Source: Alphaproteobacteria bacterium
GTDB lineage: Bacteria; Pseudomonadota; Alphaproteobacteria; Sphingomonadales; Sphingomonadaceae
Assembly (NCBI GenBank): GCA_018828205.1
Contig: JAHJWA010000049.1
Location: 1-26,561 of the forward strand
Direction: 5' to 3'
DNA length: 26,561 nucleotides
Position numbers and translations under genes: made by a program. Under the pieces are notes generated by a model, which ran no database searches, was not told the DNA's origin, and saw only the letters and a program-made list of their open reading frames with translations. This document shows positions 14,187 to 21,135 of the stretch, in pieces. Every line of letters begins with the position of its first letter. Positions within the stretch are counted from its first letter, which is position 1.

Positions 14187-14716
14187 TGCTGCATCTCCTG
14201 AGGCAGGCGTTCTTCGGTTCGCGGACCGTTCTGCTCAATGTCCTGGATGAGATATTTCATCTCAGCAATTTCACGGCGCTGGGCGACGATGATGGCCTGC
14301 GCGAGTTCGCGGACACGCGGATCTTTCAGGCTCGCCCTTTCGCTGGTCATGATCGCGATCGAATGGTGCGGGATCATGGCGGCCATGTATTCGGCGTCAT
14401 CAACCGTAGTCTGGCTGCGCACGAGCCACAGCGCGAGCGCAAAGACAAACGCGCCGACCCCCAGAATGATGAAGTTCTTGGTCCGGTCCTTGTACATGCC
14501 CCACATGAAGAGCAGCATGACCACCATCATAATCGCGCCCATGACGAACATCATCCAGAAGCGCGTCTCGCTCCAGAAAACATCATCCATGTCGAAACTG
14601 TTGGCATACATCAGGAAGAACATGATCACGGTCGAGGTCGACACCATGGCCATAAACCGCCAATAGTTGCCGCCCCCGCCCCCGCCCCCGCCCGAGTGGG
14701 ATGTCTTTTCAGTCAT
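14183..14716 (-). CDS. DUF305 domain membrane protein
   Basis: A 177-residue protein with three membrane segments (about 19-38, 53-73 and 82-101) and a C-terminal DUF305 helix bundle. The DUF305 signature is clear: EYMAAMIPHHSIAIMTSERA (110-129) with the MxxHH motif at 114-118, and DPRVRELAQAII...QRREIAEM. DUF305 proteins are ferritin-like helical bundles common near copper-resistance genes, and the Met/His face is thought to bind metal. The N-terminus carries a run of eight Gly from a GCCCCC-type repeat. The gene overlaps the channel gene upstream and the lipoprotein gene downstream, both as ATGA, so the stoichiometry of these membrane proteins is probably set by translational coupling. The topology would place the DUF305 domain on one membrane face; which face is not certain. 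Confidence 0.85.
   Translation of the reverse strand: MTEKTSHSGGGGGGGGNYWRFMAMVSTSTVIMFFLMYANSFDMDDVFWSETRFWMMFVMGAIMMVVMLLFMWGMYKDRTKNFIILGVGAFVFALALWLVRSQTTVDDAEYMAAMIPHHSIAIMTSERASLKDPRVRELAQAIIVAQRREIAEMKYLIQDIEQNGPRTEERLPQEMQQ
14669..14695. repeat. GCCCCC microsatellite in DUF305 gene
   Basis: Consecutive GCCCCC units encode the Gly-8 tract of the DUF305 protein. Because the unit is six bases, slippage by whole units keeps the frame but slippage by one base within a C run would break it. Confidence 0.7.
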
Positions 14717-15126
14717 TCATCGTCTCCTTTCGTCATCATTTTCCAGAATAGCTGCGCCGAGCAGCTGATCAGCGCAAAACCAGCTAAGGCCTGGATGCCC
14801 GTAACCGCGCGCAGATGTTCAGTTGGATAGATGTCCCCGAGACCAAGCGTCGTCATGTTGACCAGGGAAAAGTAGAAATAATCCATCCAGCCCATCGACG
14901 GGATATCTTTAAATCCCCCCATTCCCCATTCACTGCCGAGCCAGAGACCGACGGCAAAGTAGATCGCAACCAGCAGGTGCGAGCATAATACAAGGAGTGA
15001 AATGCCCAGCTTGGCGAGCAGGTTTCGTCGACGCTCAAGTAGCGCAGTGCCGCCTTTGAGGAATACGAGGTGGGATGCTACCGATAATAAGAACAGGGCG
15101 GTCGCCAGAAGGAGCGCAGCGATCAT
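14713..15126 (-). CDS. Small two-pore-helix ion channel, K+ channel family
   Basis: A 137-residue membrane protein of the ion-channel (Ion_trans_2) type. It has an N-terminal helix, a second helix (about 40-63), a pore loop and a last helix (107-127). The filter sequence TTLGLGD at 92-98 corresponds to the TVGYGD potassium filter, with Leu in place of the usual Tyr, so its selectivity is open to question. I use ATG 15126, which overlaps the stop of the glutaredoxin-MauE gene as ATGA. A longer open frame reaching 15501 merely shadows that gene. Its own stop overlaps the DUF305 start in the same way. Location among copper and redox genes suggests a role in membrane-potential or ion balance under metal stress, which is inference only. 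Confidence 0.82.
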   Translation of the reverse strand: MIAALLLATALFLLSVASHLVFLKGGTALLERRRNLLAKLGISLLVLCSHLLVAIYFAVGLWLGSEWGMGGFKDIPSMGWMDYFYFSLVNMTTLGLGDIYPTEHLRAVTGIQALAGFALISCSAQLFWKMMTKGDDE

Positions 15127-15869
15127 GAGAACACCTTCGTGCCCATCCACAGACCCATCCCGATCATAAACAGATTTTCGGTTAGCGAGACGAAGCCGAG
15201 TGGAACATTGCTGCTCCCACCAGCGCACGCGCATTTGAGCTCGCGCTTGTCGATGTAGACAGCTTTGAAGACACTGGTTGCGCCGATTGTGCCGATAATC
15301 AACGCCAGAGGAGCCGAAAGCCAGGTAAGCGCGCCCGCCGTCATGAGAATACCGGCGGCGGCTTCTCCGAACGGATAGACGAAGCCGTACGGCACCCAGC
15401 GTTTGGCCAGCAGGTCGTAATTGAGAAACATCGTCGAAAAGCTGCGCACGTCTTGCAGCTTCTGGACAGCCAGGAGGGTCATCGACAGACTCACGAACCA
15501 TTCCGCAGCGCGCACGGTAAAGAGGTTGTCAAGAAAGGCCCAGCTCAGCCCCAGCGCGAGAAGCAGCGCTACTGCAAAAATCGCGATGACCGGCTGGTAG
15601 CTGGTATCGCCATCCTTGGGCAAAGAGCGGCTTTTTCCGAAAAACTCGCGAACGTCGTCATAGCCGCCGATACGCTCATCCTTGATAAAGGTCTGCGGCG
15701 TGGTTTCGACGTCGTGTCTTTCCTTGAAGGCGTCGGTCTCTTCCCTGCTGGTAAGATGGTGGTCGTTAACTTCGAAACCTTGCCGTTTGAGAAGGTCGAT
15801 GGTCTTAAGCCCGTAGGGACAGACATGCTCGTCCATTACCATCCGGTAAACTGTCGCCGCTCGGCTCAT
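15123..15869 (-). CDS. Glutaredoxin-MauE (DoxX-like) fusion protein
   Basis: A 248-residue fusion. Residues 5-80 form a glutaredoxin: CPYG active site at 17-20, cis-Pro segment TTPQT at 56-60 and GGYDD at 68-72, the glutathione-binding end. From about 92 there are four membrane helices of the MauE/DoxX type. A cytoplasmic or periplasmic loop carries KCACAGG (C213, C215), a Cys pair seen in MauE-like proteins that maintain disulfide balance. Together this looks like a membrane thiol-redox device passing electrons between glutathione and an envelope partner. It starts at ATG 15869 with a GAGGGAGC box upstream. It lies 112 bases after the APC permease stop and overlaps the channel gene (ATGA), making it the second member of the same transcript. 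Its redox partner is not identified; the adjacent copper enzymes or the lipoprotein are candidates. Confidence 0.85.
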   Translation of the reverse strand: MSRAATVYRMVMDEHVCPYGLKTIDLLKRQGFEVNDHHLTSREETDAFKERHDVETTPQTFIKDERIGGYDDVREFFGKSRSLPKDGDTSYQPVIAIFAVALLLALGLSWAFLDNLFTVRAAEWFVSLSMTLLAVQKLQDVRSFSTMFLNYDLLAKRWVPYGFVYPFGEAAAGILMTAGALTWLSAPLALIIGTIGATSVFKAVYIDKRELKCACAGGSSNVPLGFVSLTENLFMIGMGLWMGTKVFS

Positions 15870-15981
15870 GATAAACCGCTCCCTCGAGTTGGCTTGAAAA
15901 TCATGACTGACGCCGACAACCAGGCATTGTCGCGGAATGAGCTCGCTTCAAAAGCTCCCCAACTGGAAAGAAAAATTGCGA

Positions 15982-17361
15982 TCATCCCGCCTTTCCTGAT
16001 TGATTGCTGTCGGGGGAAGCGGACGCTCCTGACTTGCGCGAAAGAAATATCCACTCGCCCACGAAGACGGCGGCGATGCCGATCACTGCGTAGATAACGA
16101 CAGCAGGATCGCTGCGCAGCTTGGCGACAGTAAAGGCGACAAGGACAACGCCGTCTGCCGCGAGCGCTGCAAGGAGTATCGAGGCGCGCGCACCGACTTC
16201 CTCGCGCAGGTGCCGGAAGACGCCCCAATGGACCAGCATATCCATCACCAGATAGAAAAAGGCCCCCAGCGAGGCGATCCTCGACAGGTCGAACAGGACG
16301 GCGAGCGTGCCTGCGACGACAACGGTGTAAACCAGCATATGGCTGCGGATCCCGCCGCTCATGCCGAAATGGCTGTGCGGGATCATCTTCATGTCCGTCA
16401 GCATTGTAAGCATGCGTGACACGGCAAAAACGCTCGCGATCACACCCGAAGTGGTGGCAGCGATGGCGATCGCCACGGTGAAATAAAAGCCCAGTTCGCC
16501 CAGTGCCGGGCGCGCCGCTGCTGCCAGCGAGTAATCGCGGGCCACGACGATGTCGGAAATACTGAGGCTCGAGCCCACGGCTACCGCGACGAGCAGATAG
16601 ACCACGATGCACACGGCGATCGAGATCATGATCGTGCGACCGACGTTCTTATGCGGAGCAACGATTTCGCCACCGCTATTGGTGATCGTGGTGAAGCCTT
16701 TGAATGCTAGGATCGAAAAGGCAACTGAGGCCAGCAGAGCTTCCGCATTTGTGAGCGCTACAGGCCCCGAGAAAGCGCCTGACGAAAAGCCGCTGGCCCA
16801 GATCGCCGCGACTGCGAACACGGCGATGCCGCCGATCTTGATCGCCGACATGACAAGTGAAAACCCGCTTACCGATCTGTTGCCTGCCGCGTTGACGAAA
16901 TAAGCGAAGATGATGAGCGCTAGCGCCGCTAGAGAAACAAGCCATCCGGTGCTCTCGAGGCTGAATGGACGCAGCGCATATGTCGCGAAAGTCCGGGCAA
17001 CCAGGCTTTCATTGATTACCATCGAAAGGGCCATCAGCAGCGAGGCTGACGCCGCTATGACGCCGGGCCCGTATGCCTTTTGCAAAATCATCGCGATGCC
17101 GCCAGATGAAGGCCATTTATTCGACATCTTGATGTAGCTGTAAGCAGCCAGCGAAGTGACAAGCGCGCCGGCTATAAAAGAGAGCGGAAACAGGGGTCCA
17201 GCGAGTTCGGCGATTTGTCCGGTCAGGGCGAAGATCCCCGCGCCGATCATGACGCCGGTTCCCATCGCGACACCGCCCAGCAGTGTTATCGAGTCCGCAC
17301 TCTCGCCGTGTTGATTGGCGCCATCTGTCTGCAAGTCGTTCCCCTGTCGACGTCCTCCCAT
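15982..17361 (-). CDS. APC-family permease
   Basis: A 459-residue transporter of the amino acid-polyamine-organocation superfamily with about twelve membrane helices. The first helix has the APC start MGTGVMIGAGIFALTGQ, and the segment SNKWPSSGGIAMILQKAYGPG is the usual conserved loop. The substrate is unknown. A permease of this kind beside glutaredoxin and copper genes could import a thiol precursor such as Cys or a gamma-glutamyl compound, but nothing in the sequence proves this. The ECF-type promoter at 17385-17410 reads directly into it, leaving a leader of about 15-20 bases, which agrees with the ATG at 17361. It is likely the first gene of a five-gene operon ending at 13698. No strong ribosome-binding site is visible. 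Confidence 0.85.
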   Translation of the reverse strand: MGGRRQGNDLQTDGANQHGESADSITLLGGVAMGTGVMIGAGIFALTGQIAELAGPLFPLSFIAGALVTSLAAYSYIKMSNKWPSSGGIAMILQKAYGPGVIAASASLLMALSMVINESLVARTFATYALRPFSLESTGWLVSLAALALIIFAYFVNAAGNRSVSGFSLVMSAIKIGGIAVFAVAAIWASGFSSGAFSGPVALTNAEALLASVAFSILAFKGFTTITNSGGEIVAPHKNVGRTIMISIAVCIVVYLLVAVAVGSSLSISDIVVARDYSLAAAARPALGELGFYFTVAIAIAATTSGVIASVFAVSRMLTMLTDMKMIPHSHFGMSGGIRSHMLVYTVVVAGTLAVLFDLSRIASLGAFFYLVMDMLVHWGVFRHLREEVGARASILLAALAADGVVLVAFTVAKLRSDPAVVIYAVIGIAAVFVGEWIFLSRKSGASASPDSNQSGKAG

Positions 17362-17384
17362 CCGAGAAACATCATGCCAGACAG

Positions 17385-17410
17385 TACGTTGGGAAGCGGC
17401 CTATCCCTCA
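17385..17410 (-). promoter_or_regulatory. ECF-type promoter (TGAGGG-N16-CGTA) for APC operon
   Basis: On the minus strand TGAGGGAT (17410-17403), 14 bases, CGTA (17388-17385), preceded by a run of seven T. Both the T run and the spacing are shared with the methyltransferase promoter at 19739-19764. The APC start codon lies 23 bases past CGTA. Confidence 0.72.
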
Positions 17411-17601
17411 AAAAAATTTAGAGGGGCGCGAGCCGTCTTCGGGCGGGCTTTGTGACTAGAACATGCGATTTGCGACACAGGTTGCAACCAATCTCGCGTC
17501 GACGGCTACGACCAACTGCAGCACGAGAACCTCGAAGCACCACGAGAAATATCGAAAACCGTTTAGCGATCTTTATCGAATGGCGTGAAGACACATCAGG
17601 G

Positions 17602-17994
17602 TTAACCGGGAGTCCGGTTGCGGAGGTGCGCCTGCGCCTCGCGCACGTCGAGCTCTCGCGTGCTGTTGCCGACACGCAACATAAGGCGTGCGATGCCGCC
17701 CTCCACGAGATAGACGGGGTCGACACTCCGTTCGACGATAATCCTGCATACCGTCTTCTCGTCCACTTGATGAAACCGGCAATGGATCAAAGCACACGCG
17801 TGACCTCCGAACCCATCCTTCGCAAGGTCCATCAGGATGCGCTCGAAACCGTCCCGATTGGCATGCTTGAGCGTCTGCATATCCTCTTCGATGCCGGCGA
17901 AGCTTCCATCGTCGTCGACCCCGATAAGAAGCGTGCCTCCATGTCTTGAAAATCGCGTGGTCTCTTTCTTTAGTAATTCTGACAACCCGCCCAA
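17602..17994 (-). pseudogene. Truncated AlbA_2 (Schlafen-type) domain remnant
   Basis: 130 codons matching only the C-terminal AlbA_2/Schlafen-type domain of larger proteins. HGGTLLIGVDDDGSFAGIE, RDGFERILMDL, VCRIIVERSVDPVYL and the ending GNSTRELDVREAQAHL are typical of that domain. Full members have several hundred residues before it and an AAFAN-type segment just before the Gly-Gly; here that part is replaced by LSELLKKETTRFSR and then a stop codon. The only possible start is TTG 17994, with no ribosome-binding site. I read it as a deletion remnant rather than a functional gene, though a short expressed protein cannot be excluded. It is unrelated to copper functions and may mark an old insertion or deletion boundary. 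Confidence 0.6.
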
Positions 17995-18060
17995 TTGGGT
18001 CAGCTTTCACTTGCTATGCATGCCTCTTTGTATGGGCGCGCTATGCTCGATCAGGCCGAA

Positions 18061-18324
18061 TTATGCATATCGATTCTGGAAAAACCGGTGAAGCGGAACA
18101 GCGATGTACCAGCCATAGAGAAAGCTACCCGCCGCGCCTGCGAGGAACCCCGACAGGGTCAGCCATTCGAACCACGGAAGGAGCGGCGCCCAGGCTTCAT
18201 GCATGTGAAATCGCTCGGGCGCGAGCAGTCCGAAAGCGACGCAAAGGAGATAGCTGAGAAGCAGTAGCAGGCTGAGCGTCCAGCCCCATACGAGTATCGA
18301 ACTCTTGATCGATCGTTGTTCCAA
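18061..18324 (-). CDS. DUF5676-like small membrane protein
   Basis: An 87-residue inner-membrane protein with two helices. I start it at TTG 18324 because AGAGGAG lies seven bases upstream; the much longer open frame through this region is otherwise a shadow of the DUF411 gene. The family pattern is clear: a first helix WGWTLSLLLLLSYLLCVAFGLL, then HEAWAPLLPWFEWLTLSGFLAGAAGSFLYGWYIAVPL, ending FFQNRYA. DUF5676 members have the same LCV...LLP..HxAWxxLLPGFxWL...YGxY layout and often sit in metal-resistance clusters. Function is unknown. It lies 211 bases after the DUF411 gene on the same strand, separated by a hairpin (18373-18401). Confidence 0.75.
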   Translation of the reverse strand: MEQRSIKSSILVWGWTLSLLLLLSYLLCVAFGLLAPERFHMHEAWAPLLPWFEWLTLSGFLAGAAGSFLYGWYIAVPLHRFFQNRYA

Positions 18325-18372
18325 CGTTTTTCTCCTCTTTCGCGATTGTCGCACAGTCACAAATTGAAGGGT

Positions 18373-18401
18373 CTGGGGCTGGTGGGGGCAGCCAACCCCA
18401 G
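18373..18401 (-). other. Intergenic hairpin between DUF411 and DUF5676-like genes
   Basis: CTGGGGTTGG pairs with CCAGCCCCAG around a nine-base loop in the minus transcript, with one G-U pair. There is no U-rich tail. It could be an mRNA-processing or attenuation element between the two genes, or a weak terminator. Confidence 0.45.
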
Positions 18402-18535
18402 GCCCGGCGGGATAATCGGCAGGCGTCGTTGCGCCCATCCCGGTCCACCCGGGTTTGTGTCGGTCCCCCGCAAGCAATCCGCTGCACATCGTTGGCGCGA
18501 TGGTTCCTGAGACCTCCGTTGCAGGCTCCCCACAG

Positions 18536-19000
18536 TCACGGATAAGATGCAAAGACGCGCTGTCCCCCCGGGCCAAAGGCAATGACCTCGTAGGGCTGGT
18601 TCCGCCCTCCGGCCTCCATGCCGGGCGATCCCAATGGCATTCCCGGAACCGATAGGCCTGCAACACCGGCGGGACGTTCGCGCAGCAGCTTGGCAACGGC
18701 TTCGGTAGGCACGTGGCCTTCGATGATGTATCCGTCGACTTCCATCGTGTGGCATGACCACAACTCCTGGGGTACGCCCCGCGCGGTCTTGATTGCCGCC
18801 ATGTCGTTGCTGTCGACCGATGCGACCTTGGCTTCCATACCTTCTTCAACATGGCCTGCCCAGCTGAGGCAGCAACCGCATCCGGGATCGCGGTACATCG
18901 TATAGGTCGCCGCCTGTGCCACGTTGGAACAGGCTGCCAGCACCAGCAGCGCCGCGACGGCGACCGGCCGCCGGAGCACCGAAGCCTTCCTTGAAATCAT
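18536..19000 (-). CDS. DUF411 copper-resistance periplasmic protein
   Basis: A 154-residue envelope protein of the DUF411 family, found widely in copper-resistance operons and thought to bind metal. A signal sequence ends around LAACSNVAQA, which offers either a lipobox (C24) or cleavage after residue 30. The mature part opens with the family motif MYRDPGCGCCLSW (C41, C43, C44). It continues with GVPQELWSCHTMEVDGYIIEGHVP (C83, H84, H96) and GLSVPGMPLGSPGME, all standard. The start ATG at 19000 overlaps the methyltransferase stop as ATGA. It belongs to the minus-strand operon driven by the ECF-type promoter at 19739-19764. The metal ligands are complete, so it is probably active. Its precise biochemical task is not established for the family. 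Confidence 0.9.
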   Translation of the reverse strand: MISRKASVLRRPVAVAALLVLAACSNVAQAATYTMYRDPGCGCCLSWAGHVEEGMEAKVASVDSNDMAAIKTARGVPQELWSCHTMEVDGYIIEGHVPTEAVAKLLRERPAGVAGLSVPGMPLGSPGMEAGGRNQPYEVIAFGPGGQRVFASYP

Positions 19001-19701
19001 TGCGCAATTCCTTTCTTGTACCCGCGCCAGAGCGAGATTGCCCCGGTCACTGTGGGAATCCGGTCAAGCAACCGGGGCTCCGAGAAAATCTCGGCAAACA
19101 GTTTTTCGACTTCGCCGTCTGCGCTTGGTTGCGTGTCGCTGACACCATCGAGCGACTGGACCGTCGCCCTGAAGAGAGCGCGCATGAGGTGGCTGTCCTG
19201 TTTCATGTAATCTGCAATCAAGACTGTCCCGCCCGGCACGAGCAGGGTCTCGATGGTTTCGAGGATAGCCTGTTTCTCGCGCAAGGGGACCTGGTGGAGA
19301 ACCAGGCTGCTCACGATCTTGTTGGGTCGCCATCCTTTGGGCAACTCGAGGTTGCCGAGAAAACCGTTGTGCCATTTGATGAGATCGGCTCCTGCGCCGA
19401 ATTTGCGGCGGGCAATCGCGAGCGCAGCCGGGTCGGGTTCGACACCGATCAGCCCGGCTTCCGGACAATCCGTCATCAAGGCCTTGAGAAGGGTGCCGGT
19501 CCCGCTGCCCACATCGATGACCCGGTCGCCCGGCGCGAGATGCAGATGTTCGACGATCTTTTGTCGCCAGAGATTTTCGCGGGTGAATATACCGATTGCC
19601 CGGTCGTAGAGCGGCGTAAGGAAGCTCTTGCCCAGCAAAGGTGTGAAATCGCGGCGATTTTCGGGCGCGGCGGCATTATTCACGACTTGGCTCCCATTCA
19701 T
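18997..19701 (-). CDS. Class I SAM-dependent methyltransferase
   Basis: A 234-residue methyltransferase. Motif I is VIDVGSGTGTLLKAL (61-75), followed by GVEPDPAALAIARRK and the post-motif VSSLVLHQVPLREKQAIL, ending in the VPGGTVLIADYMKQ strand. It belongs to the small-molecule (Methyltransf_25/11) group; the substrate is unknown. It is translationally coupled (ATGA) to the DUF411 copper protein and lies under an ECF-type promoter 37 bases upstream of its ATG, so metal-induced expression is likely. A metal- or chalcogen-methylating activity, or modification of a quinone or thiol metabolite, is possible but unproven. The 3' end of the gene encodes the basic tail WRGYKKGIAQ. Confidence 0.82.
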   Translation of the reverse strand: MNGSQVVNNAAAPENRRDFTPLLGKSFLTPLYDRAIGIFTRENLWRQKIVEHLHLAPGDRVIDVGSGTGTLLKALMTDCPEAGLIGVEPDPAALAIARRKFGAGADLIKWHNGFLGNLELPKGWRPNKIVSSLVLHQVPLREKQAILETIETLLVPGGTVLIADYMKQDSHLMRALFRATVQSLDGVSDTQPSADGEVEKLFAEIFSEPRLLDRIPTVTGAISLWRGYKKGIAQ

Positions 19702-19738
19702 CCCGGATGCGCCCCGTTTCTGACAGACCCATCTCGAT

Positions 19739-19764
19739 TACGTACGACTGCGGTCATTCCCTCA
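19739..19764 (-). promoter_or_regulatory. ECF-type promoter for methyltransferase-DUF411 operon
   Basis: On the minus strand TGAGGGAA (19764-19757), 14 bases, CGTA (19742-19739), preceded by seven T as at the APC promoter. It lies back-to-back with the divergent sigma-operon promoter, 12 bases away. Confidence 0.75.
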
Positions 19765-19776
19765 AAAAAAGGAGTT

Positions 19777-19802
19777 TAAGGGTTTGTGCAGACGAGCGCG
19801 TA
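19777..19802 (+). promoter_or_regulatory. ECF-type autoregulatory promoter of the sigma operon
   Basis: TAAGGGTT (19777-19784), 14 bases, CGTA (19799-19802). It reads into the anti-sigma gene at 19835 with a short leader containing CAGGAG. ECF sigma factors usually transcribe their own operon, which supports the assignment. Confidence 0.72.
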
Positions 19803-19834
19803 TAGGACAGGTGCAACCCACAGGAGTTTTTCGG

Positions 19835-20131
19835 ATGCGTGACAATCAGTCTCTTGATGCGGTGCTCGGGTCGCTGTCCGCCACCGCTGCCAGCGAAGTC
19901 CCTGCTGACTTCATGGATGGTGTCTGGCAACGCGCCGGACAGCTCGGTGAAATTGCCGATCGCCGTCGGCGGGCGGCTTTGTTTGCCGGTCTTTTCGTCG
20001 TGGGGCTCGGGGCGGGCGCGGGAGCCAGCGAATGGCCCGGGGGCTTTGGTGCATCACCGGCGCCGTTCGGCGAGAGTCTGATCCTGGGCGAGCAGCTGTC
20101 GCCATCAGCGCTCCTCCACGTGGAGCCATAA
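19835..20131 (+). CDS. CnrY-like membrane anti-sigma factor
   Basis: A 98-residue single-pass membrane protein. A cytoplasmic N-terminal part of about 45 residues (MRDNQSLDAVLGSL, DFMDGVWQRAG) ends in DRRRR. A helix (AALFAGLFVVGLGAGAG) and a periplasmic tail of about 35 residues follow. This is the layout of CnrY, in which the N-terminal segment holds the ECF sigma factor until the periplasmic sensor signals. No zinc anti-sigma motif is present, also as in CnrY. Primary-sequence similarity is weak, so the call rests on topology and on the order anti-sigma, sensor, sigma with gaps of only 3 and 5 bases. The start is ATG 19835, nine bases after CAGGAG; the longer open frame from 19784 would begin inside the promoter. 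Confidence 0.75.
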   Translation: MRDNQSLDAVLGSLSATAASEVPADFMDGVWQRAGQLGEIADRRRRAALFAGLFVVGLGAGAGASEWPGGFGASPAPFGESLILGEQLSPSALLHVEP

Positions 20132-20134
20132 GAT

Positions 20135-20569
20135 TTGAAGACGACGCATATTATTCTAGCGGTGCTGCTGGCAGCACTCGCAGGGTGTCTCGGCGCTCTT
20201 GCCGCGGATCGCTGGGCCAATCACGAAGCTGGCTCTGGACTGCACGATTTCGTGCATGACGAGCTCGCTCTCACCGCCGATCAGGAGCAGCGTCTCGATG
20301 CGCTCGAAGCGCGTTTCGCTGTCGAGCGGGCGCGGCTTGAAGGATCGGCGCGCGCCGCAAATGCCCGGCTCGCCCAGGCTATGGAAAATGAGCATGAGTA
20401 CGGCCCCGAGGTTTCGGCCGCGATCGACGAGGTGCATACGCGCATGGGCGACCTGCAGAAAGCGACCGTGCGCCACGTCTTCGATATGCGCGAGATTCTC
20501 GATCCAGACCAGCAACGCCAGTTCGACCGCAAGGTGTCCGAAGCCCTCACCCGCAACCCGCGCGACTGA
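20135..20569 (+). CDS. CnrX-like periplasmic metal sensor
   Basis: A 144-residue membrane-anchored sensor of the CnrX/NccX (CpxP-related) type. It starts at TTG 20135, three bases after the anti-sigma gene. An N-terminal anchor (IILAVLLAALAGCLGALAA) is followed by a helical hairpin. The CnrX nickel/cobalt ligands H42, H46, E63, H119 and M123 correspond one-to-one, with a constant offset of five, to H37 and H41 (LHDFVHDEL), E58, H114 and M118 (RHVFDM) here. Metal binding in the periplasm would release the anti-sigma and free the sigma factor. Because every predicted target is a copper-type gene, the physiological ligand may be copper rather than nickel or cobalt; the sequence alone cannot decide. 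Length and helix content (QEQRLDALEARFAVERARLE) are normal for the family. Confidence 0.85.
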   Translation: MKTTHIILAVLLAALAGCLGALAADRWANHEAGSGLHDFVHDELALTADQEQRLDALEARFAVERARLEGSARAANARLAQAMENEHEYGPEVSAAIDEVHTRMGDLQKATVRHVFDMREILDPDQQRQFDRKVSEALTRNPRD

Positions 20570-20574
20570 AACGC

Positions 20575-21135
20575 GTGGCAGGGGCGAACGACAATCCTGA
20601 TAAAGCCCTTGTTTCGCAGGCACGGGCCGGAAGCAAGCGGGCCTTCAGCCAGCTGGTCGAACACGAGACCGGGCGGCTGCTTGCGTTGGCGACACGCATG
20701 CTTTCCTCTCCTTCCCAGGCCGAGGACGTGGTTCAGGACAGTCTCGCATCGGTGTGGCTGACGCGCCATCGTCTTGACCCTGACAAGCCGATCGCACCCT
20801 ATTTGACGACCGTGGTCCTCAACCGCTGCCGGGACCGTTTGCGCAGGCGCAAGGTCGCCGGCTTCTTCGGCTTCATGGGTAGCGATGAGCTTTACACCAT
20901 TGCGGACGAGCATCCTGGACCTGAAGCGCTGGCCGTTTCCAGGGAGGAACTCAGTCTCGCCCTTGCCGAGATCGCGCGTATGCCGGTGCGCCTGCGCGAA
21001 GCGCTCGTGCTCGTGAGTATCGAGGGGCGCAGCCAGGCCGAGGCGGCCGACCTTCTCGGCACGACCGAAAAAGCGATCGAAACGCGCGTCTATCGCGCGC
21101 GCAACAGATTGAAAGAACGCTTCGAGAAACTTTGA
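20575..21135 (+). CDS. ECF-type RNA polymerase sigma factor, CnrH-like
   Basis: A 186-residue group IV sigma factor. Region 2 is at about 12-80 (FSQLVEHETGRLLALATRML, AEDVVQDSLASVW) and region 4 at about 125-185 (ALAEIARMPVRLREALVLVSIEG, then a helix-turn-helix around AEAADLLGTTEKAIETRVYRARNRL). It starts at GTG 20575, five bases after the sensor gene; no strong ribosome-binding site is seen, consistent with coupling. It is the only sigma factor in the window and the obvious reader of the six T(G/A)AGGG-N16-CGTA elements. Its TGA stop is itself part of the copA promoter at 21133. It probably directs a copper or heavy-metal stress regulon including its own operon. Confidence 0.9.
   Translation: MAGANDNPDKALVSQARAGSKRAFSQLVEHETGRLLALATRMLSSPSQAEDVVQDSLASVWLTRHRLDPDKPIAPYLTTVVLNRCRDRLRRRKVAGFFGFMGSDELYTIADEHPGPEALAVSREELSLALAEIARMPVRLREALVLVSIEGRSQAEAADLLGTTEKAIETRVYRARNRLKERFEKL

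Noticed and set aside
18325..18852. Upstream extension of the DUF5676-like frame into the DUF411 region
   Set aside because: It overlaps DUF411 in another frame; a good ribosome-binding site supports the short start at 18324.
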